Shown: positions 1 through 6,245 of the stretch, piece by piece
How positions within the stretch are numbered: the stretch's first letter is position 1
Layout: each line of letters begins with the position of its first letter
Assembly (NCBI GenBank): GCA_015491615.1
Contig: WFVN01000187.1
Location: 1 to 10,656 of the forward strand
Direction of reading: 5' to 3'
From: Gammaproteobacteria bacterium
GTDB lineage: Bacteria > Pseudomonadota > Gammaproteobacteria > S012-40
DNA length: 10,656 nucleotides
Notes under the pieces: generated by a model
Databases searched by the model: none
What the model was told of the DNA's origin: nothing
Seen by the model: the letters and a program-made list of their open reading frames with translations, nothing else
Made by a program: the position numbers and the translations under genes

Positions 1-57
1 AGGGGAGGGCGCGGCGGAGAGGGCGTCCTTGTCCGGGATGGATGGCGGGCCTCCTGC

Positions 58-1401
58 TCAGTTCAGGTCTTTGATGAAGACCTTGCTGTTGCGTTGCCAG
101 TTGTAGAGGGCTTGGCGCTGGCGGGGCAGGTCTTCCACCCGTGCCGGCTGGAAACCCCGTTCGCGAAACCAGTGTTCGGCTTGGGTGGTGAGGACGAACA
201 AGCGTTCCAGGCCGGTCTCGCGTGCCCGACGCAGGATCGTGCGCAACAGGCGATCGGCCCAGCCCTGACGGCGAAACTCCGGGTCCACTGCCAAGCAGGC
301 CAGCTCACCCACGCGGTGTTCGAAATCCGGATAAAGGGCGGCACAGGCGATGATGCGACCGTCCACCTCGGCGAGGAGGAAGTGGTCGATCTCTTGCTCC
401 AGACGCTCCCGTGAACGACGTACCAGCACGCCGGCAGTCTCCAGGGGCTCGATGAGGGAGAGGATGCCGCCGATGTCGTCCACGGCGGCACGGCGGATGT
501 TCTCCAAAGGTTCGCCGGTAACGAGGGTACCCACTCCCTCGTGGGTGAACAGTTCCAACAACAAGGCGCCGTCGCGGCGTTGATCCAGCAGGTGGGCGCG
601 TTGCACCCCATGACGGCAGGCATAGAGAGCTGCGCGCAGGTGGCGGCGGGTGTCCGCCGTACCGAGGTCCGCCTCCAGCCAGCGGGTCGCCGCCTCCAGC
701 CCCATCTGGACGATGGGCCGGCCCGCCTCGTCGCAGGGCAGCGACGTCGCGGCGAGGCACAGGTACTTGTCGGCCTTGAGGGCCACGGCGGTGGCGGTGG
801 CTACCTCCTCGGCGCGCAGATTGAACACTTCCCCGGTAGGGGAATAACCCAATGGTGAAATCAGCACCACCTGGCCTTCGTCCAGAGCGCGGGCGATGGC
901 CTCGCCGTCCACCCGCCGCACCTCGCCGGTATGTTCGAAATCCACCCCTCCCCGTACTCCCACCGGGCGGGCGACGACGTAGTTGCCACCGGCTACCCGC
1001 AGGCGCGCACCGGCCAGGGGGGGATGGGTCATGCCCATGGAGAGACGTCCTTCCCACAGGGCACGCACGCGGCCCACGGCCTCCATCACCCAGGGTAGGT
1101 GCGCCGCCGGCGTGACCCGCAGGTCGCCTTCGTACCGGGTCGTCTCCCCCGCTTCGGCGAGGCGCCGGTCGATCTGCGGGCGGGCGCCGTGCACCACCAC
1201 CACCCGGATGCCGAGGGCGTGGAGGAGGGCGATGTCGCCCACCAGATGGGCGAAGTCATCCCGCGTCACTGCCTCGCCCTCCACCAGGATCACGAAGGTG
1301 CGCCCCCGGTGACTGTAGATGTAGGGCGAGGAGCGACGGAACCAAAGTACGTAACGATCCGGGTCGTCCACGATGCGGGCCTCGAAGGGAGGTGGCGCCA
1401 T
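58..1401 (-). CDS. argA: Amino-acid N-acetyltransferase (N-acetylglutamate synthase)
   Basis: ArgA transfers acetyl from acetyl-CoA to L-glutamate, the first committed step of arginine synthesis, in the cytoplasm. The 447-residue product (E. coli ArgA is 443) has an N-terminal amino-acid-kinase fold at about residues 25-290, with HRGRTFVI (31-38), VVVVHGARPQID (67-78) and NLRAEEVAT (194-202). A C-terminal GNAT domain follows at about 302-440, with IRRAAVDDIGGIL near 302, LACLAVDPEFRRQG (368-380) and FVLTT plus WFRERGF (402-417). The end YNWQRNSKVF resembles the E. coli C-terminus. The frame stays open to an ATG at 1422, but a perfect TATAAT at 1433-1428 would start RNA near 1421, so I chose the ATG at 1401. 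Its Shine-Dalgarno is weak (GGTAAG just upstream). It is divergent from the small-peptide unit and ilvD. In the family the kinase-like domain binds arginine for feedback inhibition; that is established knowledge, not seen here. A near-consensus AGGAGG follows the stop at about 48-53, but I see no start codon after it before the window ends. Confidence 0.95.
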   Translation of the reverse strand: MAPPPFEARIVDDPDRYVLWFRRSSPYIYSHRGRTFVILVEGEAVTRDDFAHLVGDIALLHALGIRVVVVHGARPQIDRRLAEAGETTRYEGDLRVTPAAHLPWVMEAVGRVRALWEGRLSMGMTHPPLAGARLRVAGGNYVVARPVGVRGGVDFEHTGEVRRVDGEAIARALDEGQVVLISPLGYSPTGEVFNLRAEEVATATAVALKADKYLCLAATSLPCDEAGRPIVQMGLEAATRWLEADLGTADTRRHLRAALYACRHGVQRAHLLDQRRDGALLLELFTHEGVGTLVTGEPLENIRRAAVDDIGGILSLIEPLETAGVLVRRSRERLEQEIDHFLLAEVDGRIIACAALYPDFEHRVGELACLAVDPEFRRQGWADRLLRTILRRARETGLERLFVLTTQAEHWFRERGFQPARVEDLPRQRQALYNWQRNSKVFIKDLN

Positions 1402-1427
1402 CTTACCAGTCGGGCAAATCATTGAAA

Positions 1428-1456
1428 ATTATAGGCTGGCGAGATTCCCAAGAAAA
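1428..1456 (-). promoter_or_regulatory. Probable sigma-70 promoter of argA
   Basis: On the minus strand a perfect TATAAT lies at 1433-1428. At 17-bp spacing the -35 position (1456-1451) reads TTTTCT, a poor match inside a T-rich tract. Transcription would begin near 1421, about 20 nt before the ATG at 1401. I looked for an ArgR box around the -10 and saw only a loose, unconvincing resemblance. Confidence 0.55.
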
Positions 1457-1472
1457 AAGATTAACAAACTGC

Positions 1473-1501
1473 TTGCATCGGGAATTGATCTTTTGTAAAA
1501 A
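1473..1501 (+). promoter_or_regulatory. Candidate promoter for the small-peptide transcript
   Basis: TTGCAT (1473-1478) is separated by 17 bp from TAAAAA (1496-1501), with a TG directly upstream of the -10. RNA would start at about 1507-1509, right at the left edge of the 20-bp palindrome. The palindrome would then be either an operator over the start site or a hairpin at the very 5' end of the RNA. The -10 is imperfect, so this is a proposal only. Confidence 0.35.
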
Positions 1502-1506
1502 ATGAA

Positions 1507-1526
1507 GTGTCTTCATATGAAGACAC
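1507..1526. repeat. Perfect 20-bp palindrome, possible operator or 5' hairpin
   Basis: The sequence GTGTCTTCATATGAAGACAC equals its own reverse complement over all 20 positions. As DNA it could bind a dimeric regulator; as RNA it folds into an 8-bp stem with an AUAU loop. The left arm can also pair with an upstream ATGAAG (1502-1507) to make a competing 6-bp hairpin with CTTCAT (1511-1516). I do not recognise it as the site of a named regulator; it does not match LexA or NsrR consensus sites. Confidence 0.75.
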
Positions 1527-1529
1527 GGT

Positions 1530-1576
1530 TTCCGCAAGGAATATGGGCCTATTTTCCGGTCCCGAAGGGCTTTTTT
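1530..1576 (+). promoter_or_regulatory. Structured leader with mutually exclusive hairpins and a U-run
   Basis: Three overlapping stems can be read by eye. TTCC/GGAA has a GCAA tetraloop (1530-1541). GGAATAT pairs with ATTTTCC (1538-1544 with 1551-1557, six of seven pairs). GGGCC pairs with GGTCCC around one bulge (1545-1549 with 1558-1563). They share arms, so only some can form at once. A CCCGAAGGG mini-hairpin followed by six Ts (1571-1576) resembles a weak terminator. This arrangement could attenuate or time transcription into the small peptide gene. It matches no riboswitch class I know. Confidence 0.35.
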
Positions 1577-1685
1577 ATTACTTGTTTTGTGGAAATCAGG
1601 GGTAAGGGATGTATTCTGTCGAGAGACGGGTATGTCCCGGAACAGATGAAAAAACGGCATAACATCCTGTCAGGAGGAACTGGAC

Positions 1686-1772
1686 ATGAGTTATAAGCTG
1701 GCTGCCCTCGCCAACGTCGCTGGTATCGCCCTGACCGTAGTGCTCATCGCCAATTACGCGATGACGGTCTAA
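1686..1772 (+). CDS. 28-residue single-span membrane peptide, unrecognised
   Basis: An ATG preceded by a consensus AGGAGG (1672-1677, 8-nt spacing) opens 28 codons ending in TAA. The product begins MSYKLAALAN and has one uninterrupted hydrophobic stretch from about residue 5 to 26, ending NYAMTV. It has one Lys and no Asp, Glu, Cys or His, so it should be a single inner-membrane helix with almost no soluble part. A strong terminator follows 28 bp after the stop, and a candidate promoter lies about 180 bp upstream, so it looks like its own transcription unit. Codons have G or C at most third positions, as in the neighbouring genes. A TCCT (1665-1668) can pair with the AGGA of the Shine-Dalgarno, which might limit translation. 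It could be a small regulator of a membrane complex, a type I toxin-like peptide or the coding part of a dual-function sRNA. I recognise no family (it is not CydX- or KdpF-like in sequence). Confidence 0.65.
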   Translation: MSYKLAALANVAGIALTVVLIANYAMTV

Positions 1773-1800
1773 TCTGTTTCATAATCAGTCGGTTATGTAT

Positions 1801-1838
1801 CGGCGCCCCGGCCGGGACGGTCGCGGCGCCGTTTTTTT
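1801..1838 (+). terminator. Strong intrinsic terminator after the small peptide gene
   Basis: CGGCGCC (1801-1807) pairs perfectly with GGCGCCG (1825-1831), and seven Ts follow directly (1832-1838). The 17-nt loop contains a further self-complementary CCGGCCGG. This ends the small-peptide transcript and insulates ilvD from it. Confidence 0.88.
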
Positions 1839-1953
1839 GTCGGGATGGGGCAAACTAGATAAAAATAGGGATTTCTGGCCAATTTGGGCGTTTTATTAAG
1901 ATTTATTCTGAATGCAACTTGTTTCTTGTCCGCCTCCTGGGCACCCGCCCAAC

Positions 1954-1962
1954 TGATATAAT
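1954..1962 (+). promoter_or_regulatory. Extended -10 promoter of ilvD
   Basis: TGATATAAT (1954-1962) is a perfect extended -10 element (TG, one base, TATAAT). There is no good -35 at 17 bp, as is common for extended -10 promoters. RNA would start near 1969, giving a leader of about 22 nt that already contains the ilvD Shine-Dalgarno. That leaves no room for a translated attenuator leader. A longer reading of ilvD starting at 1919 would lie upstream of this promoter and is rejected. Confidence 0.65.
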
Positions 1963-1990
1963 CCGCCCCTCGCAAGAGGAGGACCGTTCC

Positions 1991-3844
1991 ATGCCCCAGT
2001 ACCGTTCCCGCACCACCACCCATGGACGCAACATGGCCGGTGCCCGCGCCCTGTGGCGGGCCACCGGAATGCGTGACGACGATTTCGGCAAGCCCATCAT
2101 CGCGGTGGCCAATTCCTTCACCCAGTTCGTGCCCGGGCACGTGCACCTGAAGGACCTGGGGCAACTGGTGGCGCGAGAGATCGAGCGCGCCGGGGCGGTG
2201 GCCAAGGAGTTCGACACCATCGCCATCGACGACGGCATCGCCATGGGCCACGGGGGGATGCTCTATTCCCTGCCCTCGCGCGAGCTCATCGCCGACTCGG
2301 TGGAGTACATGGTCAACGCCCACTGCGCCGACGCCCTGGTGTGCATCTCCAACTGCGACAAGATCACTCCGGGGATGCTGCTGGCGGCCCTGCGCCTCAA
2401 CATTCCCACCGTGTTCGTCTCCGGCGGGCCCATGGAGGCGGGCAAGGTGGTGTGGAACGGGGAGGAGCTGGCCCTGGACCTGGTAGACGCCATGGTGGTG
2501 GCGGCCGACCCCCAGGCCCCCGATGAGGAAGTGGCCGCCATCGAGCGTTCCGCCTGCCCCACCTGCGGTTCCTGCTCCGGTATGTTCACTGCCAACTCCA
2601 TGAATTCGCTCATGGAGGCCCTGGGTCTGGCCCTGCCCGGCAACGGCTCCCTGGTGGCCACCCACGCCGACCGCGAGGAGCTCTTCCTGCACGCGGCGCG
2701 CCTCATCGTGGACATCACCCGTCGCTACTACGAAAAGGACGACAGCTCGGTCCTGCCCCGTTCCATCGCCACTTTCGAGGCCTTCGAGAACGCCATGAGT
2801 CTGGACATCGCCATGGGCGGTTCCACCAACACCGTGCTCCACCTCCTGGCCGCCGCCCAGGAGGGCAAGGTGGAGTTCACCATGGCCGACATCGACCGCC
2901 TCTCCCGGCGCGTACCCAACCTGTGCAAGGTGGCCCCGGCCACCCAGAAGTACCACATGGAGGACGTGCATCGCGCCGGCGGCATCTTCGCCATCCTCGG
3001 AGAGCTGGACCGCGCCGGCCTCATCCACCGCGAGGTGGCCACCGTGCACAGCCCCACCCTGGGAGAGGCCCTGGAGCGGTGGGACGTGCGCCGCACCGAC
3101 GACGAGACGGTGCAGCGCTTCTACCGTGCCGCCCCCGGGGGCGTGCCCACCACCGAGGCCTTCAGCCAGGAGCGCCGCTATCCCTCTCTGGATCTGGACC
3201 GCGCCCACGGCTGCATCCGCGACGTGCAGCACGCCTATTCCAAGGACGGGGGCCTGGCGGTGCTGTACGGCAACCTGGCCCCCAATGGCTGCATCGTCAA
3301 GACCGCCGGGGTGGACGAGTCCATCCTCACCTTCCGCGGTCGGGCGCGGGTCATGGAGAGTCAGGAGGCGGCGGTGGAGGCCATCCTCGGTGACCGCATC
3401 GAGCCCGGCGACGTGGTCGTCATCCGCTACGAGGGCCCACGCGGCGGGCCAGGGATGCAGGAGATGCTCTATCCCACCAGCTATCTGAAGTCCAAGGGGT
3501 TGGGCAAGGCCTGCGCTCTGGTCACCGACGGCCGCTTCTCCGGCGGCACCTCCGGGCTCTCCATCGGCCACGTCTCCCCCGAGGCGGCGGAGGGTGGCCC
3601 CATCGCCCTGGTGGAAGAGGGCGACACCATCGAGATCGACATCCCCAACCGGCGCATCCACCTGGCCGTCTCGGAGGAGACCCTGGCCGCGCGCCGGCGA
3701 GCCATGGAGGCGCGCGGCGACCAGGCCTGGCGACCGGTGGACCGCAACCGACCGGTGTCCGACGCCCTGCGCGCCTATGCGGCCATGACCACCTCCGCCG
3801 ATCGCGGCGCGGTGCGCGACGTGGACCGACTCTACCGTCGGTGA
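1991..3844 (+). CDS. ilvD: Dihydroxy-acid dehydratase
   Basis: IlvD dehydrates 2,3-dihydroxy-isovalerate and 2,3-dihydroxy-3-methylvalerate to the 2-oxo acids, the common step of valine, isoleucine, leucine and pantothenate synthesis. It is a cytoplasmic Fe-S enzyme. The 617-residue product is close to the 616 of E. coli IlvD and resembles it throughout: THGRNMAGARALWRATGM at the N-terminus, IDDGIAMGHGGM (79-90), CISNCDKITPGM (118-129) with C122, SACPTCGSCSGMF (187-199) with C195, and GRFSGGTSGLSIGHVSPEA near the C-terminus carrying the usual active-site serine. Position 49 is not Cys (VPGH), so it matches the E. coli-type enzyme, which uses a [4Fe-4S] cluster, rather than the three-Cys [2Fe-2S] plant and cyanobacterial type; the cluster type is inferred. 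The ATG at 1991 has AGGAGG at 1977-1982 with 8-nt spacing. It appears monocistronic, with no other ilv gene nearby, and 92 bp separate it from the next gene. Confidence 0.97.
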   Translation: MPQYRSRTTTHGRNMAGARALWRATGMRDDDFGKPIIAVANSFTQFVPGHVHLKDLGQLVAREIERAGAVAKEFDTIAIDDGIAMGHGGMLYSLPSRELIADSVEYMVNAHCADALVCISNCDKITPGMLLAALRLNIPTVFVSGGPMEAGKVVWNGEELALDLVDAMVVAADPQAPDEEVAAIERSACPTCGSCSGMFTANSMNSLMEALGLALPGNGSLVATHADREELFLHAARLIVDITRRYYEKDDSSVLPRSIATFEAFENAMSLDIAMGGSTNTVLHLLAAAQEGKVEFTMADIDRLSRRVPNLCKVAPATQKYHMEDVHRAGGIFAILGELDRAGLIHREVATVHSPTLGEALERWDVRRTDDETVQRFYRAAPGGVPTTEAFSQERRYPSLDLDRAHGCIRDVQHAYSKDGGLAVLYGNLAPNGCIVKTAGVDESILTFRGRARVMESQEAAVEAILGDRIEPGDVVVIRYEGPRGGPGMQEMLYPTSYLKSKGLGKACALVTDGRFSGGTSGLSIGHVSPEAAEGGPIALVEEGDTIEIDIPNRRIHLAVSEETLAARRRAMEARGDQAWRPVDRNRPVSDALRAYAAMTTSADRGAVRDVDRLYRR

Positions 3845-3936
3845 TTCGAGCGCGGGCGGAGTAAAGAATCCCGTCGTCCTGGCGATATGCCATGCAAGGC
3901 GCCCCGTGGCGCAGCATCCAGGACGAGGGAAAGACC

Positions 3937-4767
3937 ATGCCCATCAGTGCAACGGAGTTGGCCCGGGGGGTGTCGCAATTGGTATCCCTGCCGGATGTCT
4001 GCCTGCAGGTGAACCAGATGGCCGAGGACGAGACTTGTTCGGCGGAAGACATGGCACGCGTCGTCCAGCGTGACCCGGCCCTCACCTCCCAACTGCTGCG
4101 TATCGCCAACAGCGCCTACTACGGCCTCGCCGCCAAAGTGGAGACGGTGACCCGCGCCATCACCGTCATCGGCAGCCGGGAGCTGCGCGACTTGGTGCTG
4201 GCCACTTCCGTCATCAACAACTTCGCCACTCTCGCCGGCGATCGCGCCTTCCTCGAAGCCTATTGGCGCCACTCGGTGCGCGTCGGCTGCATCGCCCGCA
4301 CGCTGGCACGTGGCGCGGCCGCCCGCGTGCTGCACAGCGAGCGCCTGTTCGTCGCCGGCCTGCTGCACGACATCGGCCGCCTGGTGATGGCGGTGCGCAT
4401 CCCCGAGCTGTTGCGGGTGATGGTGGCCCTCTCGCGCAGCAAGCGCATCCCCATGCGCGAGGCGGAACGGCTGGTCTTCGACCTCGACCACGGTGAGGTG
4501 GGTGCCGCCCTCCTCAGCGATTGGGAGCTGCCCGAGGTGATGGTGGAGGCGGCCGCCTGGCACCACGAGCCCGAGCGGGCGGAGGGCTTCCCCATGGAGG
4601 TGGCCCTGGTGCACGTGGCCGACGCCCTCGCCCACGACCGGGCGGACGAGGTCCAGGAAGGCTGTTGGGCCCTCCTGGGCATGGACACACGCCGTGCCCG
4701 CCGCTTGGTGCGCGACGGCGAGTCCAAGGCGGAGGCGATGAGCGGCGGATTGCTGTCGCGCGGCTGA
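3937..4767 (+). CDS. HDOD domain signalling protein
   Basis: The 276-residue protein is essentially one HDOD domain (about residues 8-205) plus a short tail. The start of the domain is typical: VSLPDVCLQVNQM, then VVQRDPALTSQLLRIANSAYYG (42-63) and ITVIGSRELRDLVL. Residues typical of a catalytic HD set are present: H112 (YWRHS), H144-D145 (LLHDIG), H185 (DLDHGEVG), H209-H210 (AWHH) and D229 (HVADAL). HDOD proteins are usually treated as non-catalytic signalling or scaffold proteins in bacterial stress, motility or c-di-GMP networks, so the full set is worth noting. There is no attached GGDEF, EAL or receiver domain. The ATG at 3937 has GAGGGA at 3925-3930 with 6-nt spacing; an in-frame ATG at 3892 lacks a comparable site. 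It converges on gluQRS with a 16-bp gap and no clear terminator between. Its specific process cannot be told from the context. Confidence 0.88.
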   Translation: MPISATELARGVSQLVSLPDVCLQVNQMAEDETCSAEDMARVVQRDPALTSQLLRIANSAYYGLAAKVETVTRAITVIGSRELRDLVLATSVINNFATLAGDRAFLEAYWRHSVRVGCIARTLARGAAARVLHSERLFVAGLLHDIGRLVMAVRIPELLRVMVALSRSKRIPMREAERLVFDLDHGEVGAALLSDWELPEVMVEAAAWHHEPERAEGFPMEVALVHVADALAHDRADEVQEGCWALLGMDTRRARRLVRDGESKAEAMSGGLLSRG

Positions 4768-4783
4768 GGCGGCGGTCGCTCCG

Positions 4784-5692
4784 TCAGCGCCGTTCCAGGC
4801 CCAGTTCGGGGATCTCCCGCCGCCGGGGGATGCGCCGCAGATCCCAATGGGCGATGGCCCAGTCCCAGATTTCACCGAGGGGTGCCCGGGCCAGTTCCGC
4901 TGGTGGCGCCTGGCCGAGGAACGCCAAGGCGCGGACGATCTCGGCGCCGGGTCGCGCCAGCTCCAGGGCCGCCGCTCCGCTGCTCTTGCTCAGCTTGCGC
5001 CCCAGGTCGTCCACCGCCACCGGCACGTGTACGGTGGCCGGATATTTCCCGTCCAGACAGCGGGCCAGGTAGCGCTGGCGGGGGGTGTTGTCCCACAGGT
5101 CGGCGCCGCGCACCACCTCGGTGATCCCTTGCGCCAGGTCGTCCACCACCACCGCCAGTTGGTAGGCGTAGAGGCCGTCCGCCCGGCGCAGCACGAAGTC
5201 GCCCAGGTCCTGTTCCAAATCCTGTTTCAAGGTCCCCATGACCGGATCGACGGCCTGTTCCACTCCCGCCACCCGCAGCCGTAGGGCCCGTTGCGGCTCG
5301 TCCGCCAGGCCCGCCTGCCGGCACAGGCCGGGATAGACGGGGCCCAAGGGGCCGCGCGGGGCGGTCCGGGCGAGGGTGCGGCGGCTGCAGCGACAGGCGT
5401 AGAGCAGACCCTGCTCCCGCAGATGGGCCAGGGCCTCGCGGTAGCGGTCTCCGTGCCGGCTTTGGAAAATGACCGTGCCGTCCCACTCCATGCCCAGGGC
5501 ATGCAGGGCGGCGGGGATGGCCTCGGCCCACTGGGGACGGCAGCGGTGGCGGTCCACGTCTTCGATGCGCAGCGACCAGCGCCCGCCCCGGCTGCGCGCC
5601 TGCAGATAGCTGGCGACGGCGGCCACCAGGGAGCCGAAATGCAGCGGCCCGGTGGGGGAGGGGGCGAAACGGCCGTGGTAGGGGCGTTCCAT
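4784..5692 (-). CDS. gluQ: Glutamyl-Q tRNA(Asp) synthetase
   Basis: GluQRS (YadB) is a shortened glutamyl-tRNA synthetase paralogue. It activates glutamate and attaches it to the queuine base at position 34 of tRNA(Asp), not to the 3' end. The 302-residue product (E. coli about 300) has GRFAPSPTGPLHFGS (7-21) with the HIGH-like signature, LRIEDVD (41-47), the zinc site C100, C102, Y120 and C124 (CRC then YPGLC), and KLSKS (233-237) as the KMSKS loop. The sequence stops after the catalytic part, with no anticodon-binding domain, which separates it from GltX. I chose the ATG at 5692 because the family N-terminus begins just before GRFAPSPTG. The frame is open upstream to 5908, but that extension would run into the divergent gene at 5781. 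A GGAG lies only 2 nt before the ATG, so the ribosome site is poor. The symbol gluQ (yadB) is used for this family. Confidence 0.94.
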   Translation of the reverse strand: MERPYHGRFAPSPTGPLHFGSLVAAVASYLQARSRGGRWSLRIEDVDRHRCRPQWAEAIPAALHALGMEWDGTVIFQSRHGDRYREALAHLREQGLLYACRCSRRTLARTAPRGPLGPVYPGLCRQAGLADEPQRALRLRVAGVEQAVDPVMGTLKQDLEQDLGDFVLRRADGLYAYQLAVVVDDLAQGITEVVRGADLWDNTPRQRYLARCLDGKYPATVHVPVAVDDLGRKLSKSSGAAALELARPGAEIVRALAFLGQAPPAELARAPLGEIWDWAIAHWDLRRIPRRREIPELGLERR

Positions 5693-5780
5693 GTCTCCAT
5701 GGTGGGGACCGCCGGGGCAGGATTCAAGCTGCCATGAGCGGGGGCCGAAAAGGGGCTGTGGGGAAGCATAGGAAGCCGTC

Positions 5781-6245
5781 ATGGGACAAGCCCTCTCCGC
5801 CCGCCTCGTGGCTCGTGCCCGCGCGGTGCCCATTCTCAAGAAGCTGCCCCTGTTCCAAGGGCTCCTGGAGGACGAGCTGCTCAAGGTCTTGGGCATGTGC
5901 AAGGCCACCCAGCTCGCTGCTGGCGAGACCTTGTTCGAGCAGGGCGACGAGGGCGATAGCCTCTACATCCTCCTTGCTGGCGAGCTGGAGATCGTCGTCG
6001 CCGGCAAGGGGGTGGTGCACGTCATGGCGCCGGGTGAGGTGGTGGGGGAGATCGGCCTGGTGTGCGGCAGCTTCCGGCGCACTGCCGGGGCCCGAGCGCG
6101 AGAGGATTGCGTCCTCCTGCACTTGTTCGCGGACATCTTCCACGAGACGGTGAAAAAGCACCCGCGCCTGGGTTACGTCATCATGCGCAATGTCGCCCAC
6201 ACCCTGGCCCAACGCTTGGTGGAGAAGAATCAATCGCGCGATTGA
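5781..6245 (+). CDS. Stand-alone cyclic-nucleotide-binding-fold protein
   Basis: The 154-residue protein is almost entirely one CNB beta-barrel. It opens with PILKKLPLFQGLLEDELLKVL (17-37), continues with AAGETLFEQGDEGDSLYILLAGELEI (46-71) and has a phosphate-binding cassette region around GEIGLV (89-94) followed by FRRTAGARA (98-106). That cassette keeps Glu and Arg in roughly the expected places but is not a textbook FGExAL..RxA match, so ligand binding is uncertain. The rest (about 120-154) is helical and too short for a CRP-type helix-turn-helix, and no kinase, channel or protease domain is attached. It may act by partner binding. AGGAAG (5770-5775) lies 5 nt before the ATG. The gene is divergent from gluQRS across 88 bp. 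Its last 16 bases overlap the end of the protease gene on the other strand. Function unknown beyond the fold. Confidence 0.88.
   Translation: MGQALSARLVARARAVPILKKLPLFQGLLEDELLKVLGMCKATQLAAGETLFEQGDEGDSLYILLAGELEIVVAGKGVVHVMAPGEVVGEIGLVCGSFRRTAGARAREDCVLLHLFADIFHETVKKHPRLGYVIMRNVAHTLAQRLVEKNQSRD
6230..6245. repeat. 16-bp perfect palindrome forming the shared gene end
   Basis: TCAATCGCGCGATTGA is its own reverse complement and includes both stop codons. Read in frame on either strand it gives Gln-Ser-Arg-Asp-stop, so two unrelated convergent genes end in the same residues. It could fold as a hairpin in both transcripts, but no T-run follows on either side, so I do not call a terminator. Confidence 0.9.

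Noticed and set aside
1..57. Gene downstream of argA on the - strand
   Set aside because: There is an AGGAGG-like site just after the argA stop, but no ATG, GTG or TTG at a usable distance, and the sequence ends too soon to judge.
1415..1440. ArgR operator at the argA promoter
   Set aside because: The AT-rich stretch around the -10 shares only a loose half-site resemblance with the ArgR consensus and lacks its symmetry.
1403..1660. 85-codon - strand frame overlapping the argA start
   Set aside because: It runs through the argA promoter and start in another frame, has no ribosome site and has non-coding composition.
1502..1696. 64-codon + strand frame across the argA-ilvD gap
   Set aside because: No Shine-Dalgarno, its start lies inside the palindrome region, and composition does not look coding. 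The 28-codon ORF in another frame has the AGGAGG.
1919..1990. 24-residue N-terminal extension of IlvD
   Set aside because: It lies upstream of and across the extended -10 promoter, and IlvD of E. coli begins at the equivalent of the ATG at 1991, which has a consensus AGGAGG.
1793..3661. 622-codon - strand frame opposite ilvD
   Set aside because: It is a mirror of a high-GC gene, rich in Gly, His and Val with no recognisable motif. The + strand is clearly ilvD.
3898..3912. GCGCC/GGCGC hairpin before the HDOD gene as an ilvD terminator
   Set aside because: A 5-bp stem with no T-run after it, so not an intrinsic terminator. A leader structure is possible but unsupported.
3832..4875. 347-codon - strand frame opposite the HDOD gene
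   Set aside because: Composition typical of an antisense shadow (many His, Gln, Gly), no family motif, and it crosses the ends of two real genes.
5693..5908. 72-residue N-terminal extension of GluQRS
   Set aside because: It would overlap the start of the divergent gene and is low-complexity Ser/Arg-rich, and the family begins close to GRFAPSPTG.
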